DNA of 64,000 nucleotides. Origin: CALODL01 sp942492115. GTDB lineage: Bacteria > Planctomycetota > Phycisphaerae > UBA1845 > CAIVHJ01. The first letter of the stretch is position 1. Each line of letters starts with the position of its first letter. Positions 10,129 to 21,086 of the stretch are shown piece by piece. The stretch lies in NCBI GenBank assembly GCA_942492115.1, contig CALODL010000017.1, forward strand, positions 1 through 64,000, read 5' to 3'. A program made the position numbers and the translations under genes. The notes below the pieces were generated by a model, which saw only the letters and a program-made list of their open reading frames with translations, was not told where the DNA came from and made no database searches.

Positions 10129-13100
10129 ATGTCAGTACGCTTCATCATCGGCCGGGCAGGATCCGGCAAGACGCGGCATTGCCTCGAGGCAGTGGCCGCG
10201 GCCGCGCGCGCCGCCGAACCCGCTGGCCCCCGGGCCATCATGCTCGTACCCGAACAGGCCGGTCTGCAAACCGAGCGAGCGCTGCTGGCCCTGCCCGATT
10301 GTCCGGGTACGACGACGGCACTGGTCACCAGCTTCCGGCGGCTGACGCAGCAGATCCTGCGCGATCAGCCTCGCGCCCGGCGGCGGGTCATCTCGCCCGC
10401 AGGCCGCATCATGGTTCTCCAGCAACTGCTGCGCGACCTGGCGGGTGACATGCAGTACCTCCGGCCCAGCCGCGCGATGCCCGGGTTGTTCAAACGGCTG
10501 TCGGCCCAGATCGAGGAGTTCGTCGCCGGCAGGTTACGCCCGGGCGATCTCGATATCGCAACCGCTGACCCGGCCCTTGATGCCAAGCTGCACGACCTGC
10601 GACTGCTGCATGCAGCCTACATCGCGTGGCTGGGCGACGACTACGTCGACCCGGTGTTCCTGCTCGATGAAGCAAGCGCCGCTCTCGCACAATCACACTG
10701 GTTGAAGGACGCTCGCGTGTGGGTCGATGGCTTCGCCAGCTTTTCCCAGCAGGAAAGCAACCTGCTGGTCGAACTGGCACGTCGCAGCGCACACATGGAC
10801 ATCGCGCTGTTGCTCGATCCTCACGATAGCTCGCTCGAACACTACGATGACTGTTCACTGTTCGCGCCCATTGCCCGGACCCGTGCGATCCTGACGCGCC
10901 AACTGCGGCAAGCCGGTCTCGCTGTCGAACCACAATTGATCCTCGACCACACACGGCGCTGGCCCGCGCGGCCGGAACTGGCCCATGTCGAACAACACCT
11001 CTTCGAGGGTGCGGGCGTCTGGGGTGCGGCCCCCGAGCACATCGAGATTCACCGTTCGGCGGATCCCCGCGCCGAAATCGCCTGGGTCGTCGAGCGCATC
11101 GGTGAACTGGTCCGCCGCCCCCGAAAGCCGCTGCGCTACCACGAAATCGCCGTGGTCACGCGGCGGTTGGACGACGATCCGGCGCTGCTGCGCGCCGCGC
11201 TCACAGCCCACGACATCCCGCACTTCGTCGATCGGCGGGCGACCCTCGTCGAGCACCCACTGCACGAATTCGTTGCCACGCTGCTGCGCATCATCACCGA
11301 ACGCATGTCCACCGACAGCATGCGACGCCTGCTCAAGTCGCCGTTGATCGACATCCCGCACGATCACGTCGAGCAGGCCGAGAACTACGTGCTGTGTCAC
11401 GACATCGACGGCGTCGAAGCGTGGGAACAACCCTGGCATCGTGATCCGTTGGGCGCTGCACCATTCGATCGCCACTCGGGCGATGACAGCCTCCGACACC
11501 GCATGAGCGATCAGATCAACACCACCCGCGCGACGCTCCTCGGCCGGGTGGCGCCGTGGATCGAAGCGATCCGCAACGATGCGCAGTCGGGGCTGGAGTG
11601 GGCCACCCGCCTGTTTGCCGTGATCGAGAACCACGATGTCGGATCCCAACTGCAGTCGTGGGCCGAGGCGGCCGAAGCCGATGGCCAACCCTCCGATGCC
11701 TTGCGCCACCGTCAGGCCTGGACGGGACTGGTTGCCCTGTTCGACGATTTTGTTCAGGCCATGGACAACACGCACTTGTCGTTCGCTGATTTTGCGGCGA
11801 CGTTCGAAGCCGGACTCGAGCATATCGATATCGGTGGCGCCCCCCCCGCAATCGATCAGTTGTCCATCGGCTCGGTCGAGCGCAGTCGACACGCATCGAT
11901 TCGAGCGTTGTTCATCATCGGAATGAACGAAGGATTGTTCCCTGCAGGACGTGCGGAACAGCAATTGCTTGGTGACAACGACCGAGCCCGTTTGATCGAA
12001 CTCGGCGTCGCGCTCGATGCGCCGCGCTCGGCATGCCTCGGCGACGAGCGGCTTCTGGCATACATCGCCATGACGCGGCCCTCCGAAGAGTTGTTCATCA
12101 GCTACCGCAGCCAGGACAGCCAGGGCATGCCACTCGAACGTTCGCCTTACATCGTCGCGCTCACCCGCCTGTTCCCCAACATGCCCGACGCCGCAGCAGT
12201 CGTCCAAGACGCGCTGGCCCCCTTGGCGGCGATCTCTTCCGCAGATGACCTCGCCGAGGCGCTGGCCGGTCAGCTGGCGGGTGTCCCGAGCCCGGTGCGG
12301 GCCGTGTGGAATGGCCTGTACGACGAGGCGCGACAGCAGCCCGAACTGGCCGAGGTCCTGCGCCGGTGTCTCGGTGGTGCTGCCCCGCGCGAACGGGTCG
12401 TGCTCATCCCGTCCACCGGCGCGACGACGCTGCGCACCAGCGTCAGCGAACTGCAGCGTTATGCCGAATGCGCGTTCAAGCATTTCAGCTCGTATCGCCT
12501 GCGCCTCCAACCGCGCAAAAAACTGCCCATGTCGCCGCTCGGGCTGGGGGCGCTGTATCACGATGTGTTGGACCGATTCCTGGCCGCACTCATCGACGAC
12601 GACATTCCGCTCGGAAGCCTCGACAACGACGCGATCAGCGCGCGCCTGGCTGAAGCCATCACCGAGCCCCTCAACCGCACCCGCGCCATGCTGCGGCCGG
12701 GCGAAGTCAATTTCCTGCGGGCCCGGTTGGAGCACGATCTCATTGCGGCACTGCGGGCCCATCGCGATTTTGCCCGCATCGGTCAGTGTCGCGTTGCCGC
12801 CAGCGAACAACGGTTCGGCTATGATGCCGACGCCCCCCCGATCGTGCTCGAGACCCCGGCGGGCCATACACTCGAAATCCGCGGACGCATCGACCGCGTC
12901 GATCTCGTGCCCACCGACGACGGCGCCGTCGGGTTCATTTTCGATTACAAGCGTTCGCGCGACGTTCGGCCGCACTACGACCGCATCTATTATGGTCTGG
13001 AGCTGCAACTGCTGGTTTATCTCGCCGGACTCGATCACCTGGCGACGGCACTCGGGGTCGACCGTATCCGCCCCGGCGGCGGGTTCTACCTGCCGGTGGC

Positions 13101-13587
13101 CCTTGATGTTCAACGTGTCGATCATCCCAGCGAGGGCAAGTCACCGAACCTGAAGTTTCGACCGCGTGGAATCTTCCATACCGCGGCGCTCAGTCTGCTC
13201 GACAGCGGATTGACCAGCGGCAAATCGGACGTCTACAGCACGAACATTCTCAAGAATGGGCGCATCAGCTGTACGGGGTCGAACGACACCGTGCCGCACG
13301 CAGACTTCAAGCGGTTGCTGACCCACGCCGAGAACCGTGCTGCCGAATGGGCCGACGGGATCCTGGGCGGGGCAGTCGAAGTTGCGCCACGGCGGCTGGG
13401 TTCGAACGACCCGTGCACTTTTTGCGACTTTCGCGCGGTGTGCCGGATCGATGATCTGCCCGACGCCCCGCAGTACATGAAGAACGTCAACAAGGATGCT
13501 ACCCTGGAGGCGCTTGCTGCACGATGCCGACGGTTCAACCGACACCTGACCAGCACACCGCAATCACCACCACGGGCTGCAGTGTGA
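10129..13587 (+). CDS. addB: AddB helicase-nuclease subunit
   Basis: 1152 aa, near the usual AddB length. Walker A (GRAGSGKT) is at residues 7-14. The C-terminal nuclease has IDRVDLV, FDYKRSRD and ELQLLVYLAGL, with the D-x-K active site intact. Four cysteines for the [4Fe-4S] staple are present at about 781, 1096, 1099 and 1105 (C...CxxC-x5-C). With AddA it resects double-strand ends and loads RecA at Chi sites. The ATG at 10129 begins the P-loop strand; the frame is open further upstream but that part looks non-coding. It overlaps addA by 64 bases. Confidence 0.93.
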   Translation: MSVRFIIGRAGSGKTRHCLEAVAAAARAAEPAGPRAIMLVPEQAGLQTERALLALPDCPGTTTALVTSFRRLTQQILRDQPRARRRVISPAGRIMVLQQLLRDLAGDMQYLRPSRAMPGLFKRLSAQIEEFVAGRLRPGDLDIATADPALDAKLHDLRLLHAAYIAWLGDDYVDPVFLLDEASAALAQSHWLKDARVWVDGFASFSQQESNLLVELARRSAHMDIALLLDPHDSSLEHYDDCSLFAPIARTRAILTRQLRQAGLAVEPQLILDHTRRWPARPELAHVEQHLFEGAGVWGAAPEHIEIHRSADPRAEIAWVVERIGELVRRPRKPLRYHEIAVVTRRLDDDPALLRAALTAHDIPHFVDRRATLVEHPLHEFVATLLRIITERMSTDSMRRLLKSPLIDIPHDHVEQAENYVLCHDIDGVEAWEQPWHRDPLGAAPFDRHSGDDSLRHRMSDQINTTRATLLGRVAPWIEAIRNDAQSGLEWATRLFAVIENHDVGSQLQSWAEAAEADGQPSDALRHRQAWTGLVALFDDFVQAMDNTHLSFADFAATFEAGLEHIDIGGAPPAIDQLSIGSVERSRHASIRALFIIGMNEGLFPAGRAEQQLLGDNDRARLIELGVALDAPRSACLGDERLLAYIAMTRPSEELFISYRSQDSQGMPLERSPYIVALTRLFPNMPDAAAVVQDALAPLAAISSADDLAEALAGQLAGVPSPVRAVWNGLYDEARQQPELAEVLRRCLGGAAPRERVVLIPSTGATTLRTSVSELQRYAECAFKHFSSYRLRLQPRKKLPMSPLGLGALYHDVLDRFLAALIDDDIPLGSLDNDAISARLAEAITEPLNRTRAMLRPGEVNFLRARLEHDLIAALRAHRDFARIGQCRVAASEQRFGYDADAPPIVLETPAGHTLEIRGRIDRVDLVPTDDGAVGFIFDYKRSRDVRPHYDRIYYGLELQLLVYLAGLDHLATALGVDRIRPGGGFYLPVALDVQRVDHPSEGKSPNLKFRPRGIFHTAALSLLDSGLTSGKSDVYSTNILKNGRISCTGSNDTVPHADFKRLLTHAENRAAEWADGILGGAVEVAPRRLGSNDPCTFCDFRAVCRIDDLPDAPQYMKNVNKDATLEALAARCRRFNRHLTSTPQSPPRAAV

Positions 13588-16500
13588 CCGTGTCCGCCGC
13601 CGCCGGATCCGGCAAGACGTCGGTGCTGGCCGAGCGCTGCGCGTACCTGGTATGCGACGCACCGCCCGAAACCCGCTGCAGTGTCGACCAGCTCGTCGTT
13701 CTGACGTTCACTGAAGCCGCCGCGGCAGAGATGCGTGCGCGGGTTCGCGCGGCCATCGCGGAACGGGCTGCGGCCCAGCCACAGGACGCGCGCCTGCGAC
13801 GAGAACTGCTGCTGCTCGACGATGCCCATGTCACGACGATCCACGCGTTTTGTCGGTGGTTCATCGGCCAGCACTTTCTGACCGCCGATGTCGACCCGGC
13901 CTGCGCCATCCTCGAACCCGAGGAGGGCAGTACCATCCTGCAGGATGTCGCACACAACACCGTCCGAGCCCGCCTCGAACTCAATGACCGTGCGACCCGT
14001 GAACTGCTGCTCTATTACATGCATGGCAACACGGACACGCTGGCTGAAGAGCTGGTCAGGCTGCACGACTTCGTCGGCAGCCTCGATGACGGTCCGGAAT
14101 GGTGTCGGCGGTGTCGTGCGGCCTGCTCACAAACCCCCGAAGAACTGATCACAAACGAAGCGCGGACCTTCGAAGAGGAGCTGACCCGCCAGCTGCTGGG
14201 CCTGGATGCCTGCATAGCACGTCTGCTCGATGGGGTGGAGGGGGGACAGGCCATTGCCACGCGCTTGACCGGTTATCGCGCGCTGCTTGCCGAGTGCCGC
14301 AGCGCGCTGCAGCACGACGTGACGCAGTACGAAGCACTTGTCCTGCGCGTCGCCAGCTTCACCTTCAGCCGGTTCACCTTCAAGGCGGACAGCGGCTCCG
14401 CTGACGACAAGATGGGCCGGGACATGGTCGCCCAGGTCAAGAAGTGGCACGACAAACGGATGCGGCGTTTTACGCGGTTTGCCCTGGGCGAACGCAGCAG
14501 CGGGCTGGGCACCATCGCTCCGCATGTCAACACCGTGTTCGATCTGCTCGATGAAGTCACCGCGAACTATGGCGACATCAAACGGCGGCGTGCGGTGGTG
14601 GACTTCGATGATCTCGAACACCTCGCGCTGGGATTGCTGCGCAACACCGATGGTACGACTTCGGACATCGCCCGGACCATGCACGCGCGGTTCAAGCATG
14701 TTCTGGTCGACGAGTATCAAGACGTCAGCCCGCTGCAGGAGGCCATCCTGCGGTTGCTCAGTCGCGAAAGCAACCCCGACGCGGTCAACAACCTGTTCTG
14801 TGTCGGCGACGTCAAGCAAAGCATCTACCGCTTCAGGCATGCCGACCCGACGGTCTTCGCGGCACGCGGTGCACGTGAAGACTCCGCCGAACATCGTCTG
14901 GTCAACCTGTCGGCCAACTTCCGCAGCCGCCCCATGATCCTCGATGCGGTCAATGCGCTGTTCGAACGGATCCTGATTCGGGCGCTCGGCGATGTCGACT
15001 ACGACGACGCAGCCCGTCTGGTGCCGGGCAAGTCCCACGACCACGACGGCCACCCGATCGAACTGCACATCGTCGCGCCGGTCGAGGACGACCACACCGA
15101 CGAAAACATCGAACGACAGGCCCGGGTCATCGGCCAGCGCATCGAGGCACTGGTCGCCAATGGCACGTACGACTACGGCGACATGGTCATTCTGCTGCGC
15201 GCCGCAACCGGCCGGGCCGAGCAAATGGCGGCCGTGCTGCAACGCATGGGTATACCCACGGCGGCCGACACCGCATCGGGTTTCTTCAGTGCGGTCGAAG
15301 TCTCTGACGTCCTCAGTCTGCTCAAGGTCATCGACAACCGCCGTCAGGACATCGCCCTGGCCGCAACGATGCGGTCCGGTGTTGCCGGGATCATGTTCGA
15401 CGATGCCCAATTGGCCGCCATCAAGGACACCGCGCCCACGCGGTCGTTCCACGATGCCGTGCTGCACTACGGCAACCTCGATTCGGTCCCGGACGCCGAG
15501 CTCGCGCATCGGGTTCGTGATTTTCTCGAACGGATTGCCTCATTCAGCCGCTGGATCGAACGCAGTCCCTTCCCCACGGCGCTGTGGCGCATCTACACGT
15601 CGAGTGGCTGCCTGGCGGCTGCGTCGACGCGACCGGGCGGCGCTCAGCGCCGGGCCAACCTGCTGGCCCTGCACCGCCGCGCGGTGTCGTTCGGCAGTGG
15701 GGACGGCCGCAGCGGACTGCACGCCTTCCTGCAGTTCGTCGAGCACATGCACAGCCGTAAGCAGGATCTTGGACTGGCCAACCCGGCGGCGCCGGCGCCA
15801 CGCATCGTGCGTATCATGACCGTGCACAACAGCAAGGGCCTCGAGTTTCCGGTCGTTTTCGTGGCCAATCTCGAAAAGACATTCAACCTGTCAGACAGCC
15901 GCCAGACAGTGGTGTACGATCGCATCGAGGGCCTGGGCCTGCCGATCTTCGACCCCCACAAACTTCTGCGCTACCCATCGCTACTGTTCACCCGAGCGAC
16001 CGAGGCGCTGCGCCGCGGCGAAACGGCCGAGGAGATGCGTATTCTGTATGTGGCCTTGACCCGCGCACGCGACCGCTTGATCCTGGTGGGTTCGGCAGAC
16101 GAAGACCGCCTGCTGCAGACGCGCCGCGTGTGGTCCGGCCACGAGGGTCCGCTCCCCGAGATGGCCCTGCTCAACGCCCAGAGTCACCTGGACTGGCTAT
16201 TGCCCGCCATCGCTGCTCTGCCGCACCAGGATGTCAGCTGGCACGATGCCGAGGCCGGCGCCGGGGACGATGACGTGCTGTTCAATGTCTTCAGCGCGGC
16301 TCCGCTGCGCGTGTCGCCGGCTGATGATCCGACCGATCGTGACGCGTGCCGCCGCGCTGCGTGGGCCGCCCTCGACAACCTGCCGCAAGGCGAGGACTCG
16401 GAGGCCATGGCCCCGGCCATCTCGGACGTGTTCAAGCGTCTGGCGTTCGTCTATCCGTGGTCCGACGCCGGCGCGGTGCCGGCGGTGACCAGTGTCACGG

Positions 16501-17174
16501 CGCTGGCCAAAACCCGGGCCCAGCCAGACGAACCCCCCCATCACCTCGCAGTCAACCCCTTCGAGCCACCAGCCCCTTCAACGCCGGTCGAAGGACCCGA
16601 GTTCGTGACCCCGGACCGTCGGCCCTCGGCCGCGGCAGTGGGCACGGCCACGCACCTGTTCTTCGAACAACTCGACTACAACCGCCCCGACGAGCTGGCC
16701 GGGCAACTCGCAACACTCGTGGATGATGGCCATCTGGAGCAGCGCGCTGCGGACGCAATCGATCTTGACGCAGTCGCGTGGTTCCTGCAAACGCCATTGG
16801 GGCAGCGCATGACCGCGGCCCGTGGCCGGCTGCGCCGTGAGGTCGCCGTGTTGTACCGGCGTCCGGCGGAGGATCTGATGCCCGGTGGCTGGGTCGGCAC
16901 CGACGACTTCACCATCATCCGGGGCATGGTCGACGCGATTCTGCCCGTGGACGGGGCCTATGAGGTCATCGACTTCAAGACCGACCGCCTGACAGCTGAA
17001 CAACTTCCGGACCGTATCGCCGTTTACCGTCCCCAGCTTCAGTATTATGCTATGGCGCTCGAGGACATCTGGAGGACCCGGGTTCCACGTGCCGCGCTCG
17101 TCTTCCTGGACACGCGGCATGTCGAGTGGATCGACTTCCAGCAGACCTGCGAACAGATGAATCTTTGGGACTGA
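13524..17174 (+). CDS. addA: AddA helicase-nuclease subunit (UvrD family)
   Basis: 1216 aa. Q motif and Walker A (PTPDQHTAI, then SAAAGSGKT at 24-32), motif Ia VLTFTEAAAAEMR, Walker B LVDEYQDVSPLQEAIL, motif III GDVKQSIYRFRHADP, motif IV FRS, motif V MTVHNSKGLEFPVVFV, motif VI YVALTRARDRLIL. The C-terminal nuclease has GTATHLFFEQLDY, MVDAIL, VIDFKTD and QLQYYAMAL, so both helicase and nuclease look active. The start lies inside addB, which implies coupled translation. Works with AddB in the double-strand-break repair complex. Confidence 0.95.
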   Translation: MPTVQPTPDQHTAITTTGCSVTVSAAAGSGKTSVLAERCAYLVCDAPPETRCSVDQLVVLTFTEAAAAEMRARVRAAIAERAAAQPQDARLRRELLLLDDAHVTTIHAFCRWFIGQHFLTADVDPACAILEPEEGSTILQDVAHNTVRARLELNDRATRELLLYYMHGNTDTLAEELVRLHDFVGSLDDGPEWCRRCRAACSQTPEELITNEARTFEEELTRQLLGLDACIARLLDGVEGGQAIATRLTGYRALLAECRSALQHDVTQYEALVLRVASFTFSRFTFKADSGSADDKMGRDMVAQVKKWHDKRMRRFTRFALGERSSGLGTIAPHVNTVFDLLDEVTANYGDIKRRRAVVDFDDLEHLALGLLRNTDGTTSDIARTMHARFKHVLVDEYQDVSPLQEAILRLLSRESNPDAVNNLFCVGDVKQSIYRFRHADPTVFAARGAREDSAEHRLVNLSANFRSRPMILDAVNALFERILIRALGDVDYDDAARLVPGKSHDHDGHPIELHIVAPVEDDHTDENIERQARVIGQRIEALVANGTYDYGDMVILLRAATGRAEQMAAVLQRMGIPTAADTASGFFSAVEVSDVLSLLKVIDNRRQDIALAATMRSGVAGIMFDDAQLAAIKDTAPTRSFHDAVLHYGNLDSVPDAELAHRVRDFLERIASFSRWIERSPFPTALWRIYTSSGCLAAASTRPGGAQRRANLLALHRRAVSFGSGDGRSGLHAFLQFVEHMHSRKQDLGLANPAAPAPRIVRIMTVHNSKGLEFPVVFVANLEKTFNLSDSRQTVVYDRIEGLGLPIFDPHKLLRYPSLLFTRATEALRRGETAEEMRILYVALTRARDRLILVGSADEDRLLQTRRVWSGHEGPLPEMALLNAQSHLDWLLPAIAALPHQDVSWHDAEAGAGDDDVLFNVFSAAPLRVSPADDPTDRDACRRAAWAALDNLPQGEDSEAMAPAISDVFKRLAFVYPWSDAGAVPAVTSVTALAKTRAQPDEPPHHLAVNPFEPPAPSTPVEGPEFVTPDRRPSAAAVGTATHLFFEQLDYNRPDELAGQLATLVDDGHLEQRAADAIDLDAVAWFLQTPLGQRMTAARGRLRREVAVLYRRPAEDLMPGGWVGTDDFTIIRGMVDAILPVDGAYEVIDFKTDRLTAEQLPDRIAVYRPQLQYYAMALEDIWRTRVPRAALVFLDTRHVEWIDFQQTCEQMNLWD

Positions 17175-17222
17175 CACACGCTGCGCGGTTGCACGCGTCC
17201 CCTCCCTGCAGCGCGCTGCCGT

Positions 17223-20201
17223 ATGCGGATATCAAGTTTGAAACCTGTCGACGAACAACGCATCTTCGACGTCGGCTCGGAAATCCTGGAACGGGCCCGC
17301 GCTGCCGAAGCGCGGTTCTATGAACCGGACTTCTGGGCGCAGTTGGCCATGGACTGGGCGGTCAGTGATCCGTGGCTCAAGACCCAGCTCTTCCGCTTCG
17401 TGCAGGTCCTGCCGAGCCTGAAGACCAACCGCGATATCGCGCACTATCTCAAGCTGTACCTGTGCCGTAACGGGCATCCGTTGCCCGAACCTCTGGACTG
17501 GGTGCTGACGTATGAGCAGCCCGACGCGCTCATTGCCCGACTCGTGGCTTTCGCGGTACGCACCGGCTCGGCCTTGATGGCTGGCAAGTTCGTCGCCGGC
17601 GAAAATGCCCAACAGGCCATCGCCACCATCCGCCGCATGCGCCGCCGAGGCCAGGCGTTCACCCTCGACCTGCTCGGCGAAGCAATCATCAGCGAAAGCC
17701 AGGCCGAGGATGTCACCCGCACCTATGTCGAACTCATCCGCGACCTCGGTCTCTCGGCACGCACCTGGTCGCGCCGCAACCCCATCGATTTCTCGAGCAC
17801 CGGGCCCTATCCCAGTGTCAACATGTCGGTCAAGCTGACGGCGTTGTATGCGCACTTCTCGCCGATGTCGCGCGAACGGACGATCGCCGTGGTCAGTGAC
17901 CGGCTGGCATCCATTCTGCGCGCTGCCCGCAAGTACGACGCGTTCGTCAATGTCGACGTCGAACAATACTGCTACAAAGACCTGACGCTCGAAATCTTCA
18001 AGCGTGTGCTCGAGCAGCCGGAGTTTCGCGACTTCCCCGATGCGGGTGTCGTCGTGCAAGCCTATCTGCGCGACGCCGAACACGATCTGTCCGAGCTCAT
18101 GGCGTGGAACTGCCAACGCCAGGCCCCACTCGCCGTACGTCTGGTCAAGGGCGCGTACTGGGACACCGAATCGGCCGTTGCCAGTCACCGTGAACCGCCG
18201 GTCTACATGAAAAAATGGGAATCCGACGCCTGCTTCGAACGCTGCACTCGAATGCTGTTCGACAACGCCGACCACGTCCGCCCGGCGTTCGGCACGCACA
18301 ACGTCCGCAGCATCGCCCACATCATCGCCTGCGCCGAGCAGGCCGGCGTCGATATCCGCGATTACGAGCTGCAAATGCTCTATGGCATGGGCGAACCCCT
18401 GAAGCGGGCGGTCACGCGCATGGGCTATTTCCTGCGGGTCTATACGCCCTACGGCACGATGGTGCCCGGCATGGCCTATCTCATTCGACGCCTGCTGGAA
18501 AATACCTCCAACGAGTCGTTTCTGCGGCAGAGCTTTACAGAGAATCAACCGGCTGAAATACTACTGGCTGATCCCAGACGCCAGGCAGCACATTCGATAT
18601 CACGGACCGCCCCGCCGGGGTCCCAGGAGACGACCATGACGACCTTTACCAACGAAGCCTATCACGATTTCGGCAACAACGAGATCCGCGAAAAAATGCT
18701 CGGCGCGATCCGCGACTGGCGCGAATCCTTCGGCAAAAGCTACCCCCTGGTGATCAACGGCGAGAAAGTCACGACCGGCGAGTGGATCGCATCGGTCAAT
18801 CCGGCCAACACCTCGGAGGTGATCGGGAAGGTCGCCAAAGCCACGACGGCCGAAGCAGACAAGGCCGTGGCCGCAGCGCGCAACGCATACCATGCGTGGC
18901 GCAAAACACCTCATGTAGAACGCGCGGCCGTCTTGCGCAAAGCGGCCGACATCATGCGCCGGCGCCGGTTCGAACTCGACGCCCTGCTGACACTCGAAGC
19001 AGGTAAAACGTGGCTCGAGTCCGACGCCGACGTCGCCGAGGCCATCGACTTCTGCGATTTCTACGCCAACGAAATTCACCGCATGTGTGATCAACCGCAG
19101 ACACGCAAGGTGGGCGGTGAAGTCGACGTGTACTTTTATGAACCGCGTGGCGTCGTGCTGGTCGTCGCGCCATGGAACTTCCCCCTGGCCATCCTGTGCG
19201 GCATGACCGTGGCAGCACTGGTCACCGGCAATACCGTGATCATGAAACCGGCCAGCGTTACGCCGGTCATCGGTGCCACGATGATGGAGATTCTCGAGGA
19301 AGCCGGTCTGCCCGCAGGTGTCTGCAACCTGGTCCCCGGTCCGGGCGGCAGTGTCGGCGATCATCTGGTGCGCCACACTGACGTCAACATGATCGTCTTC
19401 ACCGGCTCGCGTGAGGTGGGCCTCGGCATGATTCGCTCTGCTGCCGAAATGCCCAAGGGTCAGAAGTTCATCAAGAAGGTCGTTGCCGAACTCGGCGGCA
19501 AGAACGGCTTGATCGTCGATTCCGACGCGGACATCGACGCTGCCGTACAGGGCGCCATCACCTCGGCCTTCGGCTACACCGGTCAGAAGTGCTCGGCCTG
19601 TTCGCGAGCCATCGTCCACGCCGAGGTGTACGACAAGTTCGTCGAAAAACTGGTCGCGGCCGCGAAGTCGATCGTCGTCGGTTCACCGGAGGACCCCGCC
19701 ACATTCGTCGGACCGGTCATCGACGAAAGCGCGCGCAAGACGATCCTTGGCTACGTCGATATCGGGCGCAAAGAAGGCACTGTCGTTGTCGACACCCAGG
19801 TCGGTGACCTGGCCAAGAAGGGCTACTTCGTCGGGCCGATGATCGTCACGGATGTCGACCGCAACGCGACGATCGCCCAGGAGGAAATCTTCGGTCCGGT
19901 CCTCGCGGTCATCAAAGCCAAGGACTTCGACGATGCCCTTGATATCGCCAACGACACATCGTATGCCCTGACCGGTGGCATGTACTCGCGCAACCCCGAA
20001 CACCTCGAACGGATCAAGCGTGACCTCGAAGTCGGCAACATGTACCTCAACCGCAAGATCACCGGCGCGCTCGTGGATCGCCAGCCGTTCGGCGGTTTCA
20101 AGATGAGTGGTATCGGCAGCAAGGCGGGCGGACCGGACTACCTCATCCAGTTCGTCGAACCGCGCAGCATCACGGAGAATACGCTCAGGACGGGCGTGTA
20201 G
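17223..20201 (+). CDS. putA: bifunctional proline dehydrogenase / P5C (aldehyde) dehydrogenase
   Basis: 992 aa. Residues ~1-440 are a proline dehydrogenase barrel (RNPIDFSSTGPYPSVNMSVKLTAL, LVKGAYWDTE, GTHNVRSI, YGMGEP). Residues ~475-992 are an aldehyde dehydrogenase with PWNFP, ELGGKN (Glu ~756) and GYTGQKCSACSR (catalytic Cys ~790), then EEIFGPV. It converts proline to glutamate via P5C with FAD and NAD. There is no N-terminal DNA-binding domain, so it does not regulate its own gene as enterobacterial PutA does. Starts 48 bases after addA and may share its transcript. Confidence 0.92.
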   Translation: MRISSLKPVDEQRIFDVGSEILERARAAEARFYEPDFWAQLAMDWAVSDPWLKTQLFRFVQVLPSLKTNRDIAHYLKLYLCRNGHPLPEPLDWVLTYEQPDALIARLVAFAVRTGSALMAGKFVAGENAQQAIATIRRMRRRGQAFTLDLLGEAIISESQAEDVTRTYVELIRDLGLSARTWSRRNPIDFSSTGPYPSVNMSVKLTALYAHFSPMSRERTIAVVSDRLASILRAARKYDAFVNVDVEQYCYKDLTLEIFKRVLEQPEFRDFPDAGVVVQAYLRDAEHDLSELMAWNCQRQAPLAVRLVKGAYWDTESAVASHREPPVYMKKWESDACFERCTRMLFDNADHVRPAFGTHNVRSIAHIIACAEQAGVDIRDYELQMLYGMGEPLKRAVTRMGYFLRVYTPYGTMVPGMAYLIRRLLENTSNESFLRQSFTENQPAEILLADPRRQAAHSISRTAPPGSQETTMTTFTNEAYHDFGNNEIREKMLGAIRDWRESFGKSYPLVINGEKVTTGEWIASVNPANTSEVIGKVAKATTAEADKAVAAARNAYHAWRKTPHVERAAVLRKAADIMRRRRFELDALLTLEAGKTWLESDADVAEAIDFCDFYANEIHRMCDQPQTRKVGGEVDVYFYEPRGVVLVVAPWNFPLAILCGMTVAALVTGNTVIMKPASVTPVIGATMMEILEEAGLPAGVCNLVPGPGGSVGDHLVRHTDVNMIVFTGSREVGLGMIRSAAEMPKGQKFIKKVVAELGGKNGLIVDSDADIDAAVQGAITSAFGYTGQKCSACSRAIVHAEVYDKFVEKLVAAAKSIVVGSPEDPATFVGPVIDESARKTILGYVDIGRKEGTVVVDTQVGDLAKKGYFVGPMIVTDVDRNATIAQEEIFGPVLAVIKAKDFDDALDIANDTSYALTGGMYSRNPEHLERIKRDLEVGNMYLNRKITGALVDRQPFGGFKMSGIGSKAGGPDYLIQFVEPRSITENTLRTGV

Positions 20202-20414
20202 TGCGTTGTTCCACGTACTCGACCTGATCGATCGGCCCAGCAGTTTCTCGCAAGATTGGTTGCGCCGACGTAGCCCTTTGCAGTCCAATAGAGACGACGA
20301 ACTCACGAACGGACAACGGATGGTGATCGCTTTCGAGACTGCAGGACCGCCGGATCACATCGATCCCGCGCACATCGCTGTCGAAGTGCACGCGGAACGT
20401 GAGCAGGGTGATTC

Positions 20415-21086
20415 ATGACCCTCGTGCTCGTATCCCTGTTGAGTATGGCCCACCCGCCGCCGGTCCAGGTGGGTTGCGCCTGCGCTGTCATCACACCGAC
20501 GCCGGGCGGCTGGTGCCAGCAGTGTGCGGTCGGCTTCGTTGCGGGACGCAAGATCACGTGTCCGCAACTGGTCGAGGCCATCGATACGCATGGTCACCCG
20601 GTGAGCCGCGCGGGCCTCGACTGCCCCCAGTGCCGCGTGGCGTTCGATGCCCGGGCGTTGTGCACGACCTGCAACTGGGGCTTCGTCGGTGACCGACTCT
20701 TCTTTACGCCGTTGACCTGGGCCCTGGCCCGCGGGACCTATTCCGATCCGACGAAGGTGACCTGCGCCGAGTGCCGGTCCATGTTATCGTCCGGCGGATG
20801 GTGTGCGCCATGTGCTCGCGGCCGCGTCGGGGACTTTACCTGGCGTGAGCGGAGCATCTACGACATCGCGCGCCGTGATTACGCTCGCTTGCTGGACGCA
20901 GCCAACACATGCAAGCGCTGCCCCCAGTGTGCAACGGCCCAGTTCTTCGGCTCGAGCTGTCCACGTTGTAAGAAGAGTTTCAAGCGCGCACAACCGCCAT
21001 CCGACGGCCCTGCCGATCGGCGTACCGGATCAAGCGGCGATCAAGCGGCGCCGCGCCACGATGAGGGCACCGACCGTAACCAGTAG
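20415..21086 (+). CDS. Cys-rich multi-zinc-ribbon protein, probably exported
   Basis: 223 aa with a short hydrophobic N-terminus that may be a signal peptide (MTLVLVSLLSMA). Several cysteine pairs follow: CAC, CQQC, CPQC, CTTC, CAEC, CAPC, CPQC, CPRC. The spacing is repetitive, with an aromatic/Gly-rich segment after each pair (WGFVGDR, RGRVGDFTW), as if one ribbon had been duplicated. The C-terminal ~30 residues are hydrophilic and overlap the convergent gene by 57 bases. I do not recognise a named family. Metal binding is likely; function unknown. Confidence 0.65.
   Translation: MTLVLVSLLSMAHPPPVQVGCACAVITPTPGGWCQQCAVGFVAGRKITCPQLVEAIDTHGHPVSRAGLDCPQCRVAFDARALCTTCNWGFVGDRLFFTPLTWALARGTYSDPTKVTCAECRSMLSSGGWCAPCARGRVGDFTWRERSIYDIARRDYARLLDAANTCKRCPQCATAQFFGSSCPRCKKSFKRAQPPSDGPADRRTGSSGDQAAPRHDEGTDRNQ

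Noticed and set aside
10855..13125. 756-codon open frame antisense to addB
   Set aside because: GC-rich codon use in addB leaves the complementary frame open. The translation has no motifs, and addB has full domain evidence. Long antisense frames at 14127-15509 (addA) and 17232-18548 (putA) are the same effect.
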